Shown in pieces: positions 26,811 to 38,760 of a stretch of DNA of 64,000 nucleotides (the first letter of the stretch is position 1; every line of letters begins with the position of its first letter). Below the pieces are notes generated by a model. It did no database searches. It was not told the origin of the DNA and was given only the letters and a program-made list of their open reading frames with translations. A program made the position numbers and the translations under genes. The stretch is from assembly GCA_037039925.1 (NCBI GenBank), contig JAXRKP010000854.1:5001-69000 (forward strand), written 5' to 3'. This DNA is from Doris montereyensis. Its lineage: Eukaryota > Mollusca > Gastropoda > Nudibranchia > Dorididae.

Positions 26811-27200
26811 CTGGCCAAATTCTTTTAACCAACTTGCCAAATTCTATTAATCAACTTGCCAAATTCCATTTACCAACTTGCTCAATTCTATTTACCTATT
26901 TGCCAAATTCTCTTTACAACTTGCCAAATTCTATTTACCAACTTGCTCAATTCTATTTACCAACTTGCCAAATTCTATTTACCAACTTGCCAAATTCTAT
27001 TTACCAAATTGCCAAATTCTATTTACCAACTTGCTAAATTCTATTTACCAACTTGCCAAATTCTTTTTACCAACTTGCCAAATTCTGTTTATTAACCGGC
27101 CAAATTCTATTAACCAACTTGCCAAATTCTATATACTAAACTTGCTAAATTCTATTGACCAACTTGCAAAACTTAATTGCCCAACTTGCCATACTCTATT
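26811..27200 (+). repeat. 22-bp tandem array, copy 1, about 18 units
   Basis: The unit is CAACTTGCCAAATTCTATTT plus AC, 22 bp. It is fused to the 38-bp array at ACACCTGGCCAAATTC, where the two units share similar bases. It ends at the inverted element copy. Confidence 0.93.
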
Positions 27201-27351
27201 AAGGCAAAATATGACAATAAGTGACAACTCCACAAATAAAGACAGAACAAACACGTGATGTTTTGGGTATAACCCTTTGTCAGACAACAAACGAGAAATA
27301 TGTAGAATCTAGATCTAAGTAATACCTCCGGCATCACACAAGAAATACACA
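27201..27351 (-). mobile_element. Hairpin element end, minus copy
   Basis: Begins TATGACAATAAGTGACAACT and passes through the hairpin complement (GTTTTGGGTATAACCC), AGATCTAAG and CTCCGGCATCACACAA. The outer half of the palindrome is missing and the element goes straight into the 55-bp array. Because the + strand has TTTTGGG where an intact hairpin would give TTTCGGG, this copy's GAAA box reads AAAA. Confidence 0.75.
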
Positions 27352-28892
27352 CGTTCACCTTTTACCGGAAGCACCTTTTCACACGGTTTCTTACCATTAC
27401 GGAAATGTTCACCATTTACCGAAAAAGCAACTTTTGAATACGTTCACCATTTACATAAGTTTACCGTTTCTTACCATTGCGGAATACATTCACCGTTTAC
27501 CGGAAGCAACTTTGCGCTCGGTTTCTTACCATTACGGAATATGTTCACCATTTACCAAAAAGACCTTTACTCACAAATTCTTACCATTACGGAATACGTT
27601 CAACATTTACCGGAAGCACGTTTCCACACGGTTTCTTACCATTTCGGAATACGTTCACCATTTAGCAGAATAACGTTTGCGCACAGTTTCTTACCATTAC
27701 GGAATACATTCACCATTTAGCAGAAGAACCTCTGCACATAGTTTCTTACCCTTACGGAATACGTTTCACCATTTACCGAGAGCAACTTTGCGCACAGTTT
27801 CTTCCATTACGGAATACGTTCACCATTTACAGGAAGAACTTTTGCACACAATTTCTTACCGTTGTGGAATACATTCACCGTTTACCGGAAGCAACTTTGC
27901 GCTCGGTTTCTTACCATTACGGAATATTTTCACCATTTACCGAAAAAGACCTTCCATTAGGGAATACGTGCACCATTTACCTGAAGCAACCTTGCACAAA
28001 TTTTTGTACAATTACTGAATTTGCTCACCTTTTACCGGAAGCAACTTTGCGCGTGGTTTCTTACCATTACGGAATACGTTCACCATTTACGGGAAGAACA
28101 TTGGCACACAGTTTCTTTCCATTGCGGAATACGTTCACCATTTACCGAAAAGACCTTTGCTCAGAGTTTTTTACCATTACGCAATACGTTCACCATTTAC
28201 CTGAAGCAACTTTGCACACAGTTTCTTACCATTGCGGAATTGGCTCATCATTTACTGGAAGCAACTTTGTGCGTGGTTTCTTACCATTACGGAATACGTT
28301 CACCATTTACGGGAAGAACCTTTGCACAGAGTTTCTTACCATTGCGGAATATGTTCACCATTTACCGAAAAGACCTTTGCTCAGAGTTTCTTACCATTAC
28401 GGAATACGTTCACCATTTACCTGAAGCAACTTTGCTCACGGTTTCTTACCATTACGGAATTCGTTCACCATTTACCGCAAGCAACTTTGCGCACAGTTTC
28501 TTACCATTACGGATTACGTTCACCATTTATGGGAAGAACCTTTGTACACAGTTTCTTACCATTACGGAATGCGCTCACCATTTATCGGAAGCAATTTTGG
28601 CGTGGTTTCTTAACATTACGGAATACGTTTGCCATTTATCGGAAGGAACTTTGCGCACGGTGTCTTACCATGACGAATACTTTCACAATTTACCGAAAGC
28701 AACTTTCGCACGGTTTCTTCCCGTTAAGGAATATGTTCACCACTTACCGAAGAACTTTGCGCACGGTTTCTTACCATTTAGGAATCTGTTCAACCTTTAC
28801 CGGAAACAACTTTGCGCACGGTTTCTTACCATTACGGAATACGTTCACCATATACCGGAAGAAAATGTGCGCACGTTTTCTTTCCATTACGG
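27352..28892 (+). repeat. 55-bp tandem array, segment 1, about 28 units
   Basis: The unit is TTACCATTACGGAATACGTT, CACCATTTACCGGAAGCAAC and TTTGCGCACGGTTTC, 55 bp (28061 to 28116). A good unit has no stop codon in any + frame, and 55 is not a multiple of 3. Long + frames in all three phases therefore give the same 55-residue cycle. These are not genes. Confidence 0.95.
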
Positions 28893-29613
28893 AATAGACC
28901 CTATTTTATCACCTAGGAGAAAATACTTGAAGCTTTGATAACTTGGATAGCATCAGCTAGTCCTAACTGGCATTTTTTGAAATTTCAGATAAGTTGCTTA
29001 CTCTCTTCCCTTATTGCATCGATTATTATGGAATTTATATACATTTCGCACCTTCAGTGTAAATTTTTGCCTTGATTGATACTTCCTTTTATTCATTCTC
29101 TATCATTTCTTCTTTCTAGCGCCAGTGAAATATAGATGTAGTCTTACATTTATCCTTTTTTTTTTTCCTTCTTGTTTCCCATACTCACACGTCTCTCTCT
29201 CCCTTTCTTACTTCCCTGCCTTTTTTCTTTCTTCATCTCTCTCTCTTTCTCTTTATTTCTGTCATTCTCTCTATCTCTTTCTCACCTTTTATTACTTACT
29301 TATTTCCATGTTATTTATTTACTGTAGATCTGAACCTTCCACTCTCGCTCATTCTTCACACCCCTCTGCTACGTTTCTTATCATCACTGTCTTTTTCTTT
29401 CTTTCTTTCTCCTTTATATTTTCTTCTGACATCACATTGTGTGATGCCGGAAGTATTTCTTAGATCTAGATTCTACATATTTCTCGTTTGTTGTCTGACG
29501 AAGGGTTCTACCCGAAACGTCACATGTTTGTTCTGTTTTTATTAGTGGATTTGTCACTTATTGTCATATTTCGCCTCTGACTTCACTTCACTGTAGCTCC
29601 TTCGTATTACATA
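28893..29613 (+). mobile_element. 0.7 kb spacer with hairpin element, + copy A
   Basis: Starts TAGACCCTATTTTATCACC, then ACTGGCATTTTTTGAAATTT, a CT-rich middle, the perfect 17-bp palindrome CATCACATTGTGTGATG (about 29428), AGATCTAGATTCT, and CTGACGA (29495) with the GGGTTCTACCC hairpin and GAAACGTCAC. It ends at TTCGTATTACATAC against the 22-bp array. Four close relatives share every block. There is no coding capacity. Whether it moves as a unit or was amplified with the arrays is unknown. Confidence 0.8.
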
Positions 29614-30390
29614 CTTTATTAACCAACTTACCAAATTATATTTACCAACTGACCAAATTCTATTTTTCAACTGACCAAACACTATTTACCAACTGGCCAA
29701 ATTCTTTTAACCAACTTCCCAAATTCTATTTACCAACTGGCCTAATTCGATTTTTCAACTGACCAAATTCTATTTACCAACTGGCCAAATTCTTTTAACC
29801 AACTTGCCAAATTATATTTACCAACTGGCCAAATTCTATTTGTCAACTGACCAAACTCTATTTACTAACTGGCCAAATTGTTTTAACCAACTTGCCAAAT
29901 TCTATTTACAAACTGGCCAAATTCTATTTTTCAACTGACCAAATTCTATTTACCAACTGGCCAAATTCTATTGACCAACTGGCCAAATTCTCTTTTTTAA
30001 CTGACCAAATTTTATTTACCAACTGGCCAAATTCTCTTTACCAACTGGCCAAATTATATTTACCAACCGGCCAAATTCTATTTACCAACTTGCCAAATTC
30101 TTTTTTTTAACTGACCAAATTTTATTTACCAACTGGCCAAATTCTCATTTACCAACTGGCCAAATTTTTTTACACTTTGCTGAATTCTATTTACCAACTT
30201 GCCAAATTCTATTTACCAACTTGCCAAATTCTATTTACTAACTGGCCAAATTCTATTAACCAACTTGTCAAAGTCTATCGACCAACTTCCCATACTCTAT
30301 TAACCAACTTGCCAAACTCTATTAACCGACTTGCCAAATTCTATGAACCAACTTCCCAAACTTTATTGACCAACTTGCCATACTCTATTA
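29614..30390 (+). repeat. 22-bp tandem array, copy 2, about 35 units
   Basis: CAACTGGCCAAATTCTATTT units in which TTGCC, TGGCC and TGACC versions alternate in a loosely regular order (CTGGCC, CTGACC, CTGGCC), suggesting multi-unit amplification. It lies between a + element copy on the left and a minus copy on the right. Confidence 0.93.
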
Positions 30391-30555
30391 AGGCAAAATA
30401 TCACAATCAGTGACAATTCCACTAATAAAGACAGAACAAACACGTGATGTTTTGGGTATAGTTCCCTTCGTCAGACAACAAACGAAAGATATCTAGAATC
30501 TAGATCTAAGTAATACCTCGGCATCACACAATGTGGTGTCAGAAGAAAAACACAC
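30391..30555 (-). mobile_element. Hairpin element end, minus copy
   Basis: Inverted partner of the + copy at 28893-29613 across the 22-bp array. It contains GTGACAATTCCACTAATAAA, the hairpin complement with a TTTTGGG change, AGATCTAAG, CGGCATCACACAATGTGGTG and GTCAGAAGAAAA. It then joins the 55-bp array. Confidence 0.78.
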
Positions 30556-33500
30556 GTTCACCATTTACCGGAAGCCCGTTTTCACACGGTTTCTTACCAT
30601 TACGGAATACGTTCACCATTTACCGCAAACAACTTTGCGCATGGTTTCCTTACCATTACGGATTACATTCACCATTTAGCAGAATAACGTTTTGCACTGT
30701 TTCTTACCATTACGGAATACATTCACCATTTCGCAGAAGAACCTTTGCGCATAGTTTCTTACCATTACGGAATACGTTTCATCATTTACCGAAGCAACTT
30801 TGCGACAGTTTCTTACCATAACGGAATACGTTCACCATTTATGGGAAGAACCTTTGCACACAATTTCTTACCATTGTGGAATACGTTCACCATTTATCGG
30901 AAGCAACTTTGCACGGTTTCTTACCATTACGGAATACATTCACCATTTACCGGATGCAACATTGCGATGGTTTCTTACCATTACGGAATATGTTCACCAT
31001 TTACCGAAAAGACCTTTGTTCACAGTTTCTTACCATTAGGGAATACGTTCATCATTTATCTGAAGCAACTTTGCACACAGTTTCTTACCATTACGGAATG
31101 CGCTCACCATTTACTGGAAGCAACTTTGCGATGGTTTCTTACCATTACGGAATACGTTCACAATTTACCGGAAGAACCTTTGCACACAGTTTCTTACCAT
31201 TGCGGAATACGTTCACCATTTACCGGAAAGACCTTTGCTCAGAGTTTCTTACCAGTACGGAATACAATCACCATTTACCTGAAGCAACTTTTGCGCGACA
31301 GTTTCTTACCATTACCGAATGCGCTCACCATTTACCGCAGGCAACTTGCGCGTGGTTTCTTACCATTACGGAATACGTTCACCATTTCCGGGAAGAACCT
31401 TTGCACAGAGTTTCTTACCATTGCGGAATAAGTTCACCATTTACCGGATGCAACATTGTTTCAGGGTTTCTTACCATTACGGAATACGTTCACCATTTAC
31501 CTGAGGCAACATTTACCGACAGTTTCTTACCATTACGGAATGTGCTCACCATTTACCGAAGCAACTTTGCACGTGTTTTCTTACCATTACGGAATACGTT
31601 CACCATTTGACGGAATAACCTTTGCACAGAGTTTCTTACCATTGCGGAATAAGTTCACCTTTTACCGGAAGCAACTTTGCTCGACGGTTTCTTACCATTA
31701 CACGAATACGTTTCACCATTTACCGGAAGCAACCTTTGCACACGGTTTCTTACCATTACGGAATATGTTCACCATTTACCGAAATGGCCTTTGCTCAGAG
31801 TTTCTTACCATTACGGAATACGTTCACCATTTACCTGAAGCAACTTTGCTCACGGTTTCTTATCATTACGGAATTTGTTCACCATTTACCTGAAGCAACT
31901 TTGCACAGGTTTCTTACCATTACGGAATACGTTCACCATTTACGGAAAGAATCTTTGCACACAGTTTCTTACCATTACGGAATACATTCACCATTTATCG
32001 GAAGCAACTTTGCGCGTGGTTTCTTACCATTGCGGAATACGTTCACCATTTACGAGAGGAACCTTTGCACAGAGTTTCTTACCATTGCGGAATAAGTTCA
32101 CCATTTACCGGAAGCAACTTTTCGATCGGTTTCATACCATTACGGAATACATTCATCATTTACCGGATGCAACATTGCGCAGGATTTCTTACCATTACGG
32201 AATACGTTCACCATTTACCTGAAGCAACTTTGCGCAGTTTCTGACCATTACGCAATGTGCTCACCATTTACCGAAGCAACTTTGCGTGGTTTCTTACCAT
32301 TACGGAATACGTTCACCATTTACGGGAAGAACCTTTGCACAGAGTTTCTTACCATTGCGGAATAAGTTAACCTTTTACCGGAAGCAACTTTGCGATCGGT
32401 TTCTTACCATTACGGAATACATTCACAATTTACCGAATGCAACATTGCGCACGGTTTCTTACCAATACGGAATACGTTAAACCATTTACCTGAATCAACA
32501 TTTTGCGCACAATTTCTTACCATTATGCAATGTGCTCACCATTTACCGGAAGCAACTTTGGCGTGGTTTCTTACCATTACGGAATACGTTCACCATTTAC
32601 CGAATGCAACATTGAGCACGGTTTCTTACCATTACGGAATACGTTCACCATTAACCGGAAGCAACTTTGCGCTCGGTTTCTTACCATTACGGAATACGTT
32701 CACCATTTACGGAAGCAACCTTGCACACGGTTTCTTACCATTACGGAATATGTTCACCATTTACCTAAAAGACCTTTGCTCAGAGTTTCTTACCATTACG
32801 GAATACGTTCACCATTTACCTGAAGCAACTTTGCTCACGGTTTCTTACCATTACGGAATTCGTTCACCATTTACCACCAAGCAACTTTTGCGCACGTGGT
32901 TTCTTACCATTACGGAATACGTTCACCATTTACGGGAAGAACCTTTGCACACAGTTTCTTACCATTACGGAAAGCGTTCACCATTAATCGGAAGCAACTT
33001 TGCGATGGTTTCTTAACATTACGGAATACGTTTGCCATTTATCGGAAGCAACTTTGCGCCGCGGTTTCTTACCATTACGGAATACGTTCACCATTTACCT
33101 GAAGCAACTTTTGGGCACAATTTCTTACCATTACGGAATGTGCTCACCATTTACCGGAAGCAACTTTGCTGTGGTTTCTTACCATTACAGAATACGTTCA
33201 CCATTTACGTGAAGAACCTTTGCACAGAGTTTCTTACCATTACGGAATAAGTTCACATTTTACGGAAACAACTTTGCTCACGGTTTCTTACCATTACACA
33301 ATACGTTTACCATTTACCGGAAGCAACCTTGCACACGGTTTCTTACCATTACGGAATATGTTCACCATTTACCGAAAAGACCTTTGCTCAGAGTTTCTTA
33401 CCATTACGGAATACGTTCACCATTTACCTGAAGCAACTTTGCTCACGATGATTTACCATTACGGAATTCGTTCACCATTTATCGCAAGCAACTTTGCGCA

Positions 33501-33910
33501 CTGTTTCTTACCATTACGGAATACGTTCACCATTTACGGGAAGAACCTTTGCACACAGTTTCTTACCATTTACGGAATGCGCTCACCATTTATCGGAAGC
33601 AACTTTGCGTGTGGTTTCTTAACATTACGGAATACGTTTGCCATTTATCGGAAGGAACTTTGCATACGGTGTCTTACCATGACGGAATACGTTCACAATT
33701 TACAGAAAGCAACTTTCGCACGGTTTCTTCCCGTTAAGGAATAGTTCACCACTTACCGGAAGAACTTTTTCACGGTTTCTTACCATTTAGGAATCTGTTC
33801 AACCTTTACCGGAAACAACTTTGCGCACGGTTTCTTACCATTACGGAATACGTTCACCATATACCTCTTTACCAAAGGAAATTTGCGCACGTTTTCTTTC
33901 CATTACGGAA
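30556..33910 (+). repeat. 55-bp tandem array, segment 2, about 61 units
   Basis: Same 55-bp unit as segment 1. Variants GAAGAACCTTTGCACAGAG and GATGCAACATTGCGCA recur every few units, so multi-unit blocks were amplified. The closing ~400 bp closely resembles the closing part of segment 1 (TTAACATTACGGAATACG, then TTCCCGTTAAGGAATA), showing that the 55-bp array and following spacer were copied together. Confidence 0.94.
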
Positions 33911-34626
33911 TAGACCCTATTTTATCACCTAGGAGAAAATACTTGAAGCTTTGATAACTTGGATAGCATCAGCTAGTCCTAACTGGCATTTTTTGAAATT
34001 TCAGATAAGTTGCTTACTCTCTTCCCTTATTGCATCGATTAATATGGAATTTATATACATTTCACACCTTCAGTGTAAATTTTTGCCTTGATTGATACTT
34101 CCTTTTATTCATTCTCTATCATTTCTTCTTTCTAGCGCCAGTGAAATATAGATGTAGTCTTACATTTATCCTTTTTTTCCTTCTTGTTTCCCATACTCAC
34201 ACGTCTCTCTCTCCCTTTCTTACTTCCCTGCCTTTTTCTTTCTTCATCTCTCTCTCTTTCTCTTTATTTCTGTCATTCTCTCTATCTCTTTCTCACCTTT
34301 TATTACTTACTTATTTCCATGTTATTTATTTACTGTAGATCTGAACCTTCCACTCTCGCTCATTCTTCACACCCCTTCTGCTACGTTTCTTATCATCACT
34401 GTCTTTTTCTTTCTTTCTTTCTCCTTTATATTTTCTTCTGACATCACATTGTGTGATGCCAGAAGTATTTCTTAGATCTAGATTCTACATATTTCTCGTT
34501 TGTTGTCTGCCAAGGGTTCTACTCCGAAACGTCACATATTTGTTCTGTTTTTATTAGTGGATTTGTCACTTATTGTCATATTTTGCCTCTGACTTCACTT
34601 CACTGTAGCTCCTTCGTATTACATAC
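33911..34626 (+). mobile_element. 0.7 kb spacer with hairpin element, + copy B
   Basis: Nearly identical in order and sequence to copy A. The hairpin boxes are altered (CTGCCAAGGGTTCTACTCCG), so the CTGACGA box is broken here. Ends at TTCGTATTACATACTC. Confidence 0.8.
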
Positions 34627-34895
34627 TCTATTAACCAACTTACCAAATTATATTTACCAACTGGCCAAATTCTATTTTTCAACTGACCAAACTCTATTTA
34701 CCAACTGGCCAAATTCTTTTAACCTAATTGCCAGATTATATTTACCAACTGGCCAAATTCTATTTTTCAACTGACCAAATTCTATTTACCAACTGGCCAA
34801 ATTCTATTTAACCAACTTGCCAAATTATATTTACCAATTTCTGGCCAAATTCTATTTGTCAACTGACCAAATTCTATTTACCAAATGGCCAAATT
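34627..34895 (+). repeat. 22-bp tandem array, copy 3, short, about 12 units
   Basis: A short run of the 22-bp unit that breaks off into mixed sequence near 34880. Unlike copies 2, 5 and 6 it is not closed by an inverted element copy. Confidence 0.88.
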
Positions 34896-37166
34896 CATTT
34901 ACAAGCAACTTTCGCAGTTTCTTACCATTGGAATAAGTTTCTTTACCATTTACGGGAAGAATTCTTTTTCTCATTTACTAAGCAAAGAACCTTTGCCAAA
35001 TTCATTTACCATTTGTGGATGCAAATGCATGGTTTCTTACCATTACGGAATATGTTCACATTTACGAAAAGACCTTTGTTCACAGTTTCTTACCATTAGG
35101 GAATACGTTCACCATTTACCTGAAGCAAACTTTTCATTACGGAATTTTCTTAATGGTTTCTTACGGAATACGTTCAAAATTTTATTTACGGAATATCGTT
35201 CACCAACTTTTTTTTACCATTAGGGAATTTCACCATTTACCAGCAACTTTGGCCAAATTTTCTTACCGAATGCGTGGAATACGTTCAACAATTGGTTTCT
35301 TACCAACGGAAATTCTTTACCGGGAAGAACTTCATTCAGAGTTTCTTACCCATTTACCAGATGCAACATTGCCAAATTCTATTTACGGACCATTTACCTG
35401 GCCAAATTCTTTTACAAATTCACCATTTACGGGAAGAACCTGCACAGAGTTTCTTACCTTCACCGCTATTAAGCAAGAACCAAAATACGTTCTATTAGGC
35501 AAAATTTACCGAAGCAACTTTGCTCACCATTTACCTGAAGCACTTTGTCAGTTTCTTACCATTACGGAATACGTTCACCATTTACCGGGAACTGACCAAA
35601 TTCTTACCTTTACGGAATACGGCCAAACCTTTTCTATTTGCGATTTTCAATTACTGGCCACGGTTTTTACCATTTAGGAATCGTTCTTTTACCGGAAAGA
35701 ACTTGCGCACAGTTTCTTACCATTACCGAACTGGATTATGCAACCATTTACCGACGGAAAGACAGAACTTTGCACAGAGTTTCTTACCATTACGGAATAC
35801 GTTCACCATTTACCTGAAGCAACTTTGCTGACAGTTTCTTACCATTACGGAATACGTTCAATACCGGATGCAACATTGCGCATTTACCTTTACGGAATAG
35901 CAATTTTTCTTTGCGCACAGTTTCTTACCATTACGGAATACGTTCACCATTTACGGAAGAACCTTTGCACAGAGTTTCTTACCATTACGGAATACGTTCA
36001 CCATTTACGGAAGCAACTTTGGATCGGTTTCATACCATTACGGAATACATTCACCATTTACCGGATGCAACATTCGGAATACATTCACCATTTACGGAAG
36101 AACTTTGCCCACGTTTCTTACCATTTACATTTACCTGAAGCAACTTTGCGCAGTTTCTGACCATTACGGAATGTGCTCACCATTTACCCCAAGCAACTTT
36201 GCACGTGTGGTTTCTTACCATTACGGAAATACGTTCACCATTTACGGGAAGAACCTTTGCACAGAGTTTCTTGCCATTGCGGAATAAGTTCACCATTTAC
36301 CTGAAGCAACTTTGCGATCAGTTTCTTACCATTACGGAATACATTCACCATTTACCTAATGCAACATTGCGGTTTCTTACCATACGGAATACGTTCACCA
36401 TTTACCTGAATCAACTTTGCGGAATAAGTTTTTTACCATTATGCAATGTTTCTACCATTTCACCGGAAGCAACTTTCGGTTTGGTTTCTTACCATTACGG
36501 AATACGTTCACCATTTATCGAATGCAACAACGGTTTCTTACCATTACGGAATACGTTCACTTAACGGAAGCAACTTTTGTTTTCTTACCATTACACAATA
36601 CGTTTACCATTTACCGGAAGCAACCTTGCACACGGTTTCTTACCATTACGGAATATGTTCACCATTTGAAAAACCTTTGCAGAGTTTCTTACCATTACGG
36701 AATACGTTCACCATTTACCTGAAGCAACTTTGCTCACGGTTTCTTACCATTACGGAATTCGTTCACCATGTACCGCAAGCAACTTTCACGCCACAGTTTC
36801 TTACCATTACGGAATACGTTCCATTTACGGAAGAACCTTTGCACACAGTTTCTTAACAAATCACCATTTGAAGCAACTTTTGTGGTTTTTTAACATTACG
36901 GAATACCCTTGCCATTTATCGGAAGGAACAACGGTGTCTTACCATGACGGAATACGTTCACAATTTATCGAAGAACTTTGCCCACGGTTTCTTCCCGTTA
37001 AGGAATATGTTCACCCCTCACCGGAAGAACTTTTCACGTGTTTCTTACCATTTAGGAATCGGTTCAACATTTACCGGAAAGAACTTTGCGCACGGTTTCT
37101 TACCATTACGGAATACGTTCACCATATACCGAAGAAAATTTGCGCACGTTTTCTTTCCATTACGGA
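34896..37166 (+). repeat. 55-bp tandem array, segment 3, left part a mosaic with 22-bp pieces
   Basis: From about 34896 to 35720 truncated 55-bp units are mixed with GGCCAAATTCTTTTAC-type 22-bp fragments (for example 35368-35420 and 35590-35660), with many small deletions. From about 35760 regular 55-bp units return, though shortened units continue to 36960. The closing block before the spacer matches the ends of segments 1 and 2. Confidence 0.85.
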
Positions 37167-37886
37167 ATAGACCCTATTTTATCACCTAGGAGAAAATACT
37201 TGAAGCTTTGATAACTTGGATAGCATCAGCTAGTCCTAACTGGCATTTTTTGAAATTTCAGATAAGTTGCTTACTCTCTTCCCTTATTGCATGGATTAAT
37301 ATGGAATTTATATACATTTCGCACCTTCAGTGTAAATTTTTGCCTTGATTGATACTTCCTTTTATTCATTCTCTATCATTTCTTCTTTCTAGCGCCAGTG
37401 AAATATAGATGTAGTCTTACATTTATCCTTTTTTTCCTTCTTGTTTCCCATACTCACACGTCTCTCTCTCCCTTTCTTACTTCCCTGCCTTTTTTTCTTT
37501 CTTCATCTCTCTCTCTTTCTCTTTATTTCTGTCATTCTCTCTATCTCTTTCTCACCTTTTATTACTTACTTATTTCCATGTTATTTATTTACTGTAGATC
37601 TGAACCTTCCACTCTCGCTCATTCTTCACACCCCCTCTGCTACGTTTCTTATCATCACTGTCTTTTTCTTTCTTTTTCTTTCTCCTTTATATTTTCTTCT
37701 GACATCACATTGTGTGATGCCGGAAGTATTTCTTAGATCTAGATTCTACATATTTCTCGTTTGTTGTCTGCCGAAGGGTTCTACCCGAAACGTCACATAT
37801 TTGTTCTGTTTTTGATTAGTGGATTTGTCACTTATTGTCATATTTCGCTCTGACTTCACTTCACTGTAGCTCCTTCGTATTACATA
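37167..37886 (+). mobile_element. 0.7 kb spacer with hairpin element, + copy C
   Basis: Same blocks as copies A and B. The box reads CTGCCGAAGGGTTCTACCCG then GAAACGTCAC. The stem is intact, but the CTGACGA box carries one substitution. Confidence 0.8.
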
Positions 37887-38760
37887 CGCTATTAACCAAC
37901 TTACCAAATTATATTTGCCAACTGGCCAAATTCTATTTTTCAACTGACCAAATTTTATTTACCAACTGGCCAAATTCTTTGAACCAACTTGCCAAATTCT
38001 ATTTACAAACTGGCAAAATTCTATTTTTCAACTGACCAAATTCTATTTACCAACTGGCCAAATTCATTTACCAACTGGCCAAATTCTCTTTTTTAACTGA
38101 CCAAATTTTATTTACCAACTGGCCAAATTCTCTTTACCAACTGGCCATTCTATTTCTAACCAATTCGGCCAAATTCTATTTACCAACTGGCCAAATTCTC
38201 TTTTTTAACTGACCAAATTTTATTTACCAACTGGCCAAATTCTCTTTACCAACTGGCCAAATTCTTTTTACCAACCTTGCCAAATTCTATTTACCAACTG
38301 GCCAAATTCTTTTTAACCGACTTGCCAAATTCTATTTACAAACTGGCCAAATTCTATTTTTCAACTGGCCAAATTCTATTTACCAACCTTGCCAAATTCT
38401 ATTTACCAACTGGCCAAATTCTCTGAACCAACTTGACCAAATTTTATTTACCAACTGGCCAAATTCTCTTTACCATTCTAATGCCAAATTCTATTTACCA
38501 ACTTGCCAAATTCTATTTACCAACTGGCCAAATTCTCTTACCAACTTGACCAAATTTTATTTACCAACTGGCCAAATTCTCTTTACCAACAAAATGGTTC
38601 AACACCTTTGAAAATTCACAATAAAGCCAAATTCTATTTACCAACTTGCCAAAAATTACCATCTTGCACTATTTGCCAAATTCTCTTACCAATTACCAAC
38701 TTGCCAAACGTTCACCATTTACCATCTTTGCAAACAAATTTAAGGCAAAATTACCGAACT
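37887..38760 (+). repeat. 22-bp tandem array, copy 4, about 40 units, ragged right end
   Basis: Regular to about 38600. Then 22-bp and 55-bp fragments mix (ACCAACTTGCCAAACGTTCACC near 38700) with no inverted element copy separating the arrays. Confidence 0.9.

Noticed and set aside
28893..29613. A complete, active hammerhead ribozyme
   Set aside because: The CTGACGA and GAAA boxes and a stem II-like hairpin are present, but no stem I, stem III or GUH cleavage site could be paired, so only a resemblance is reported.
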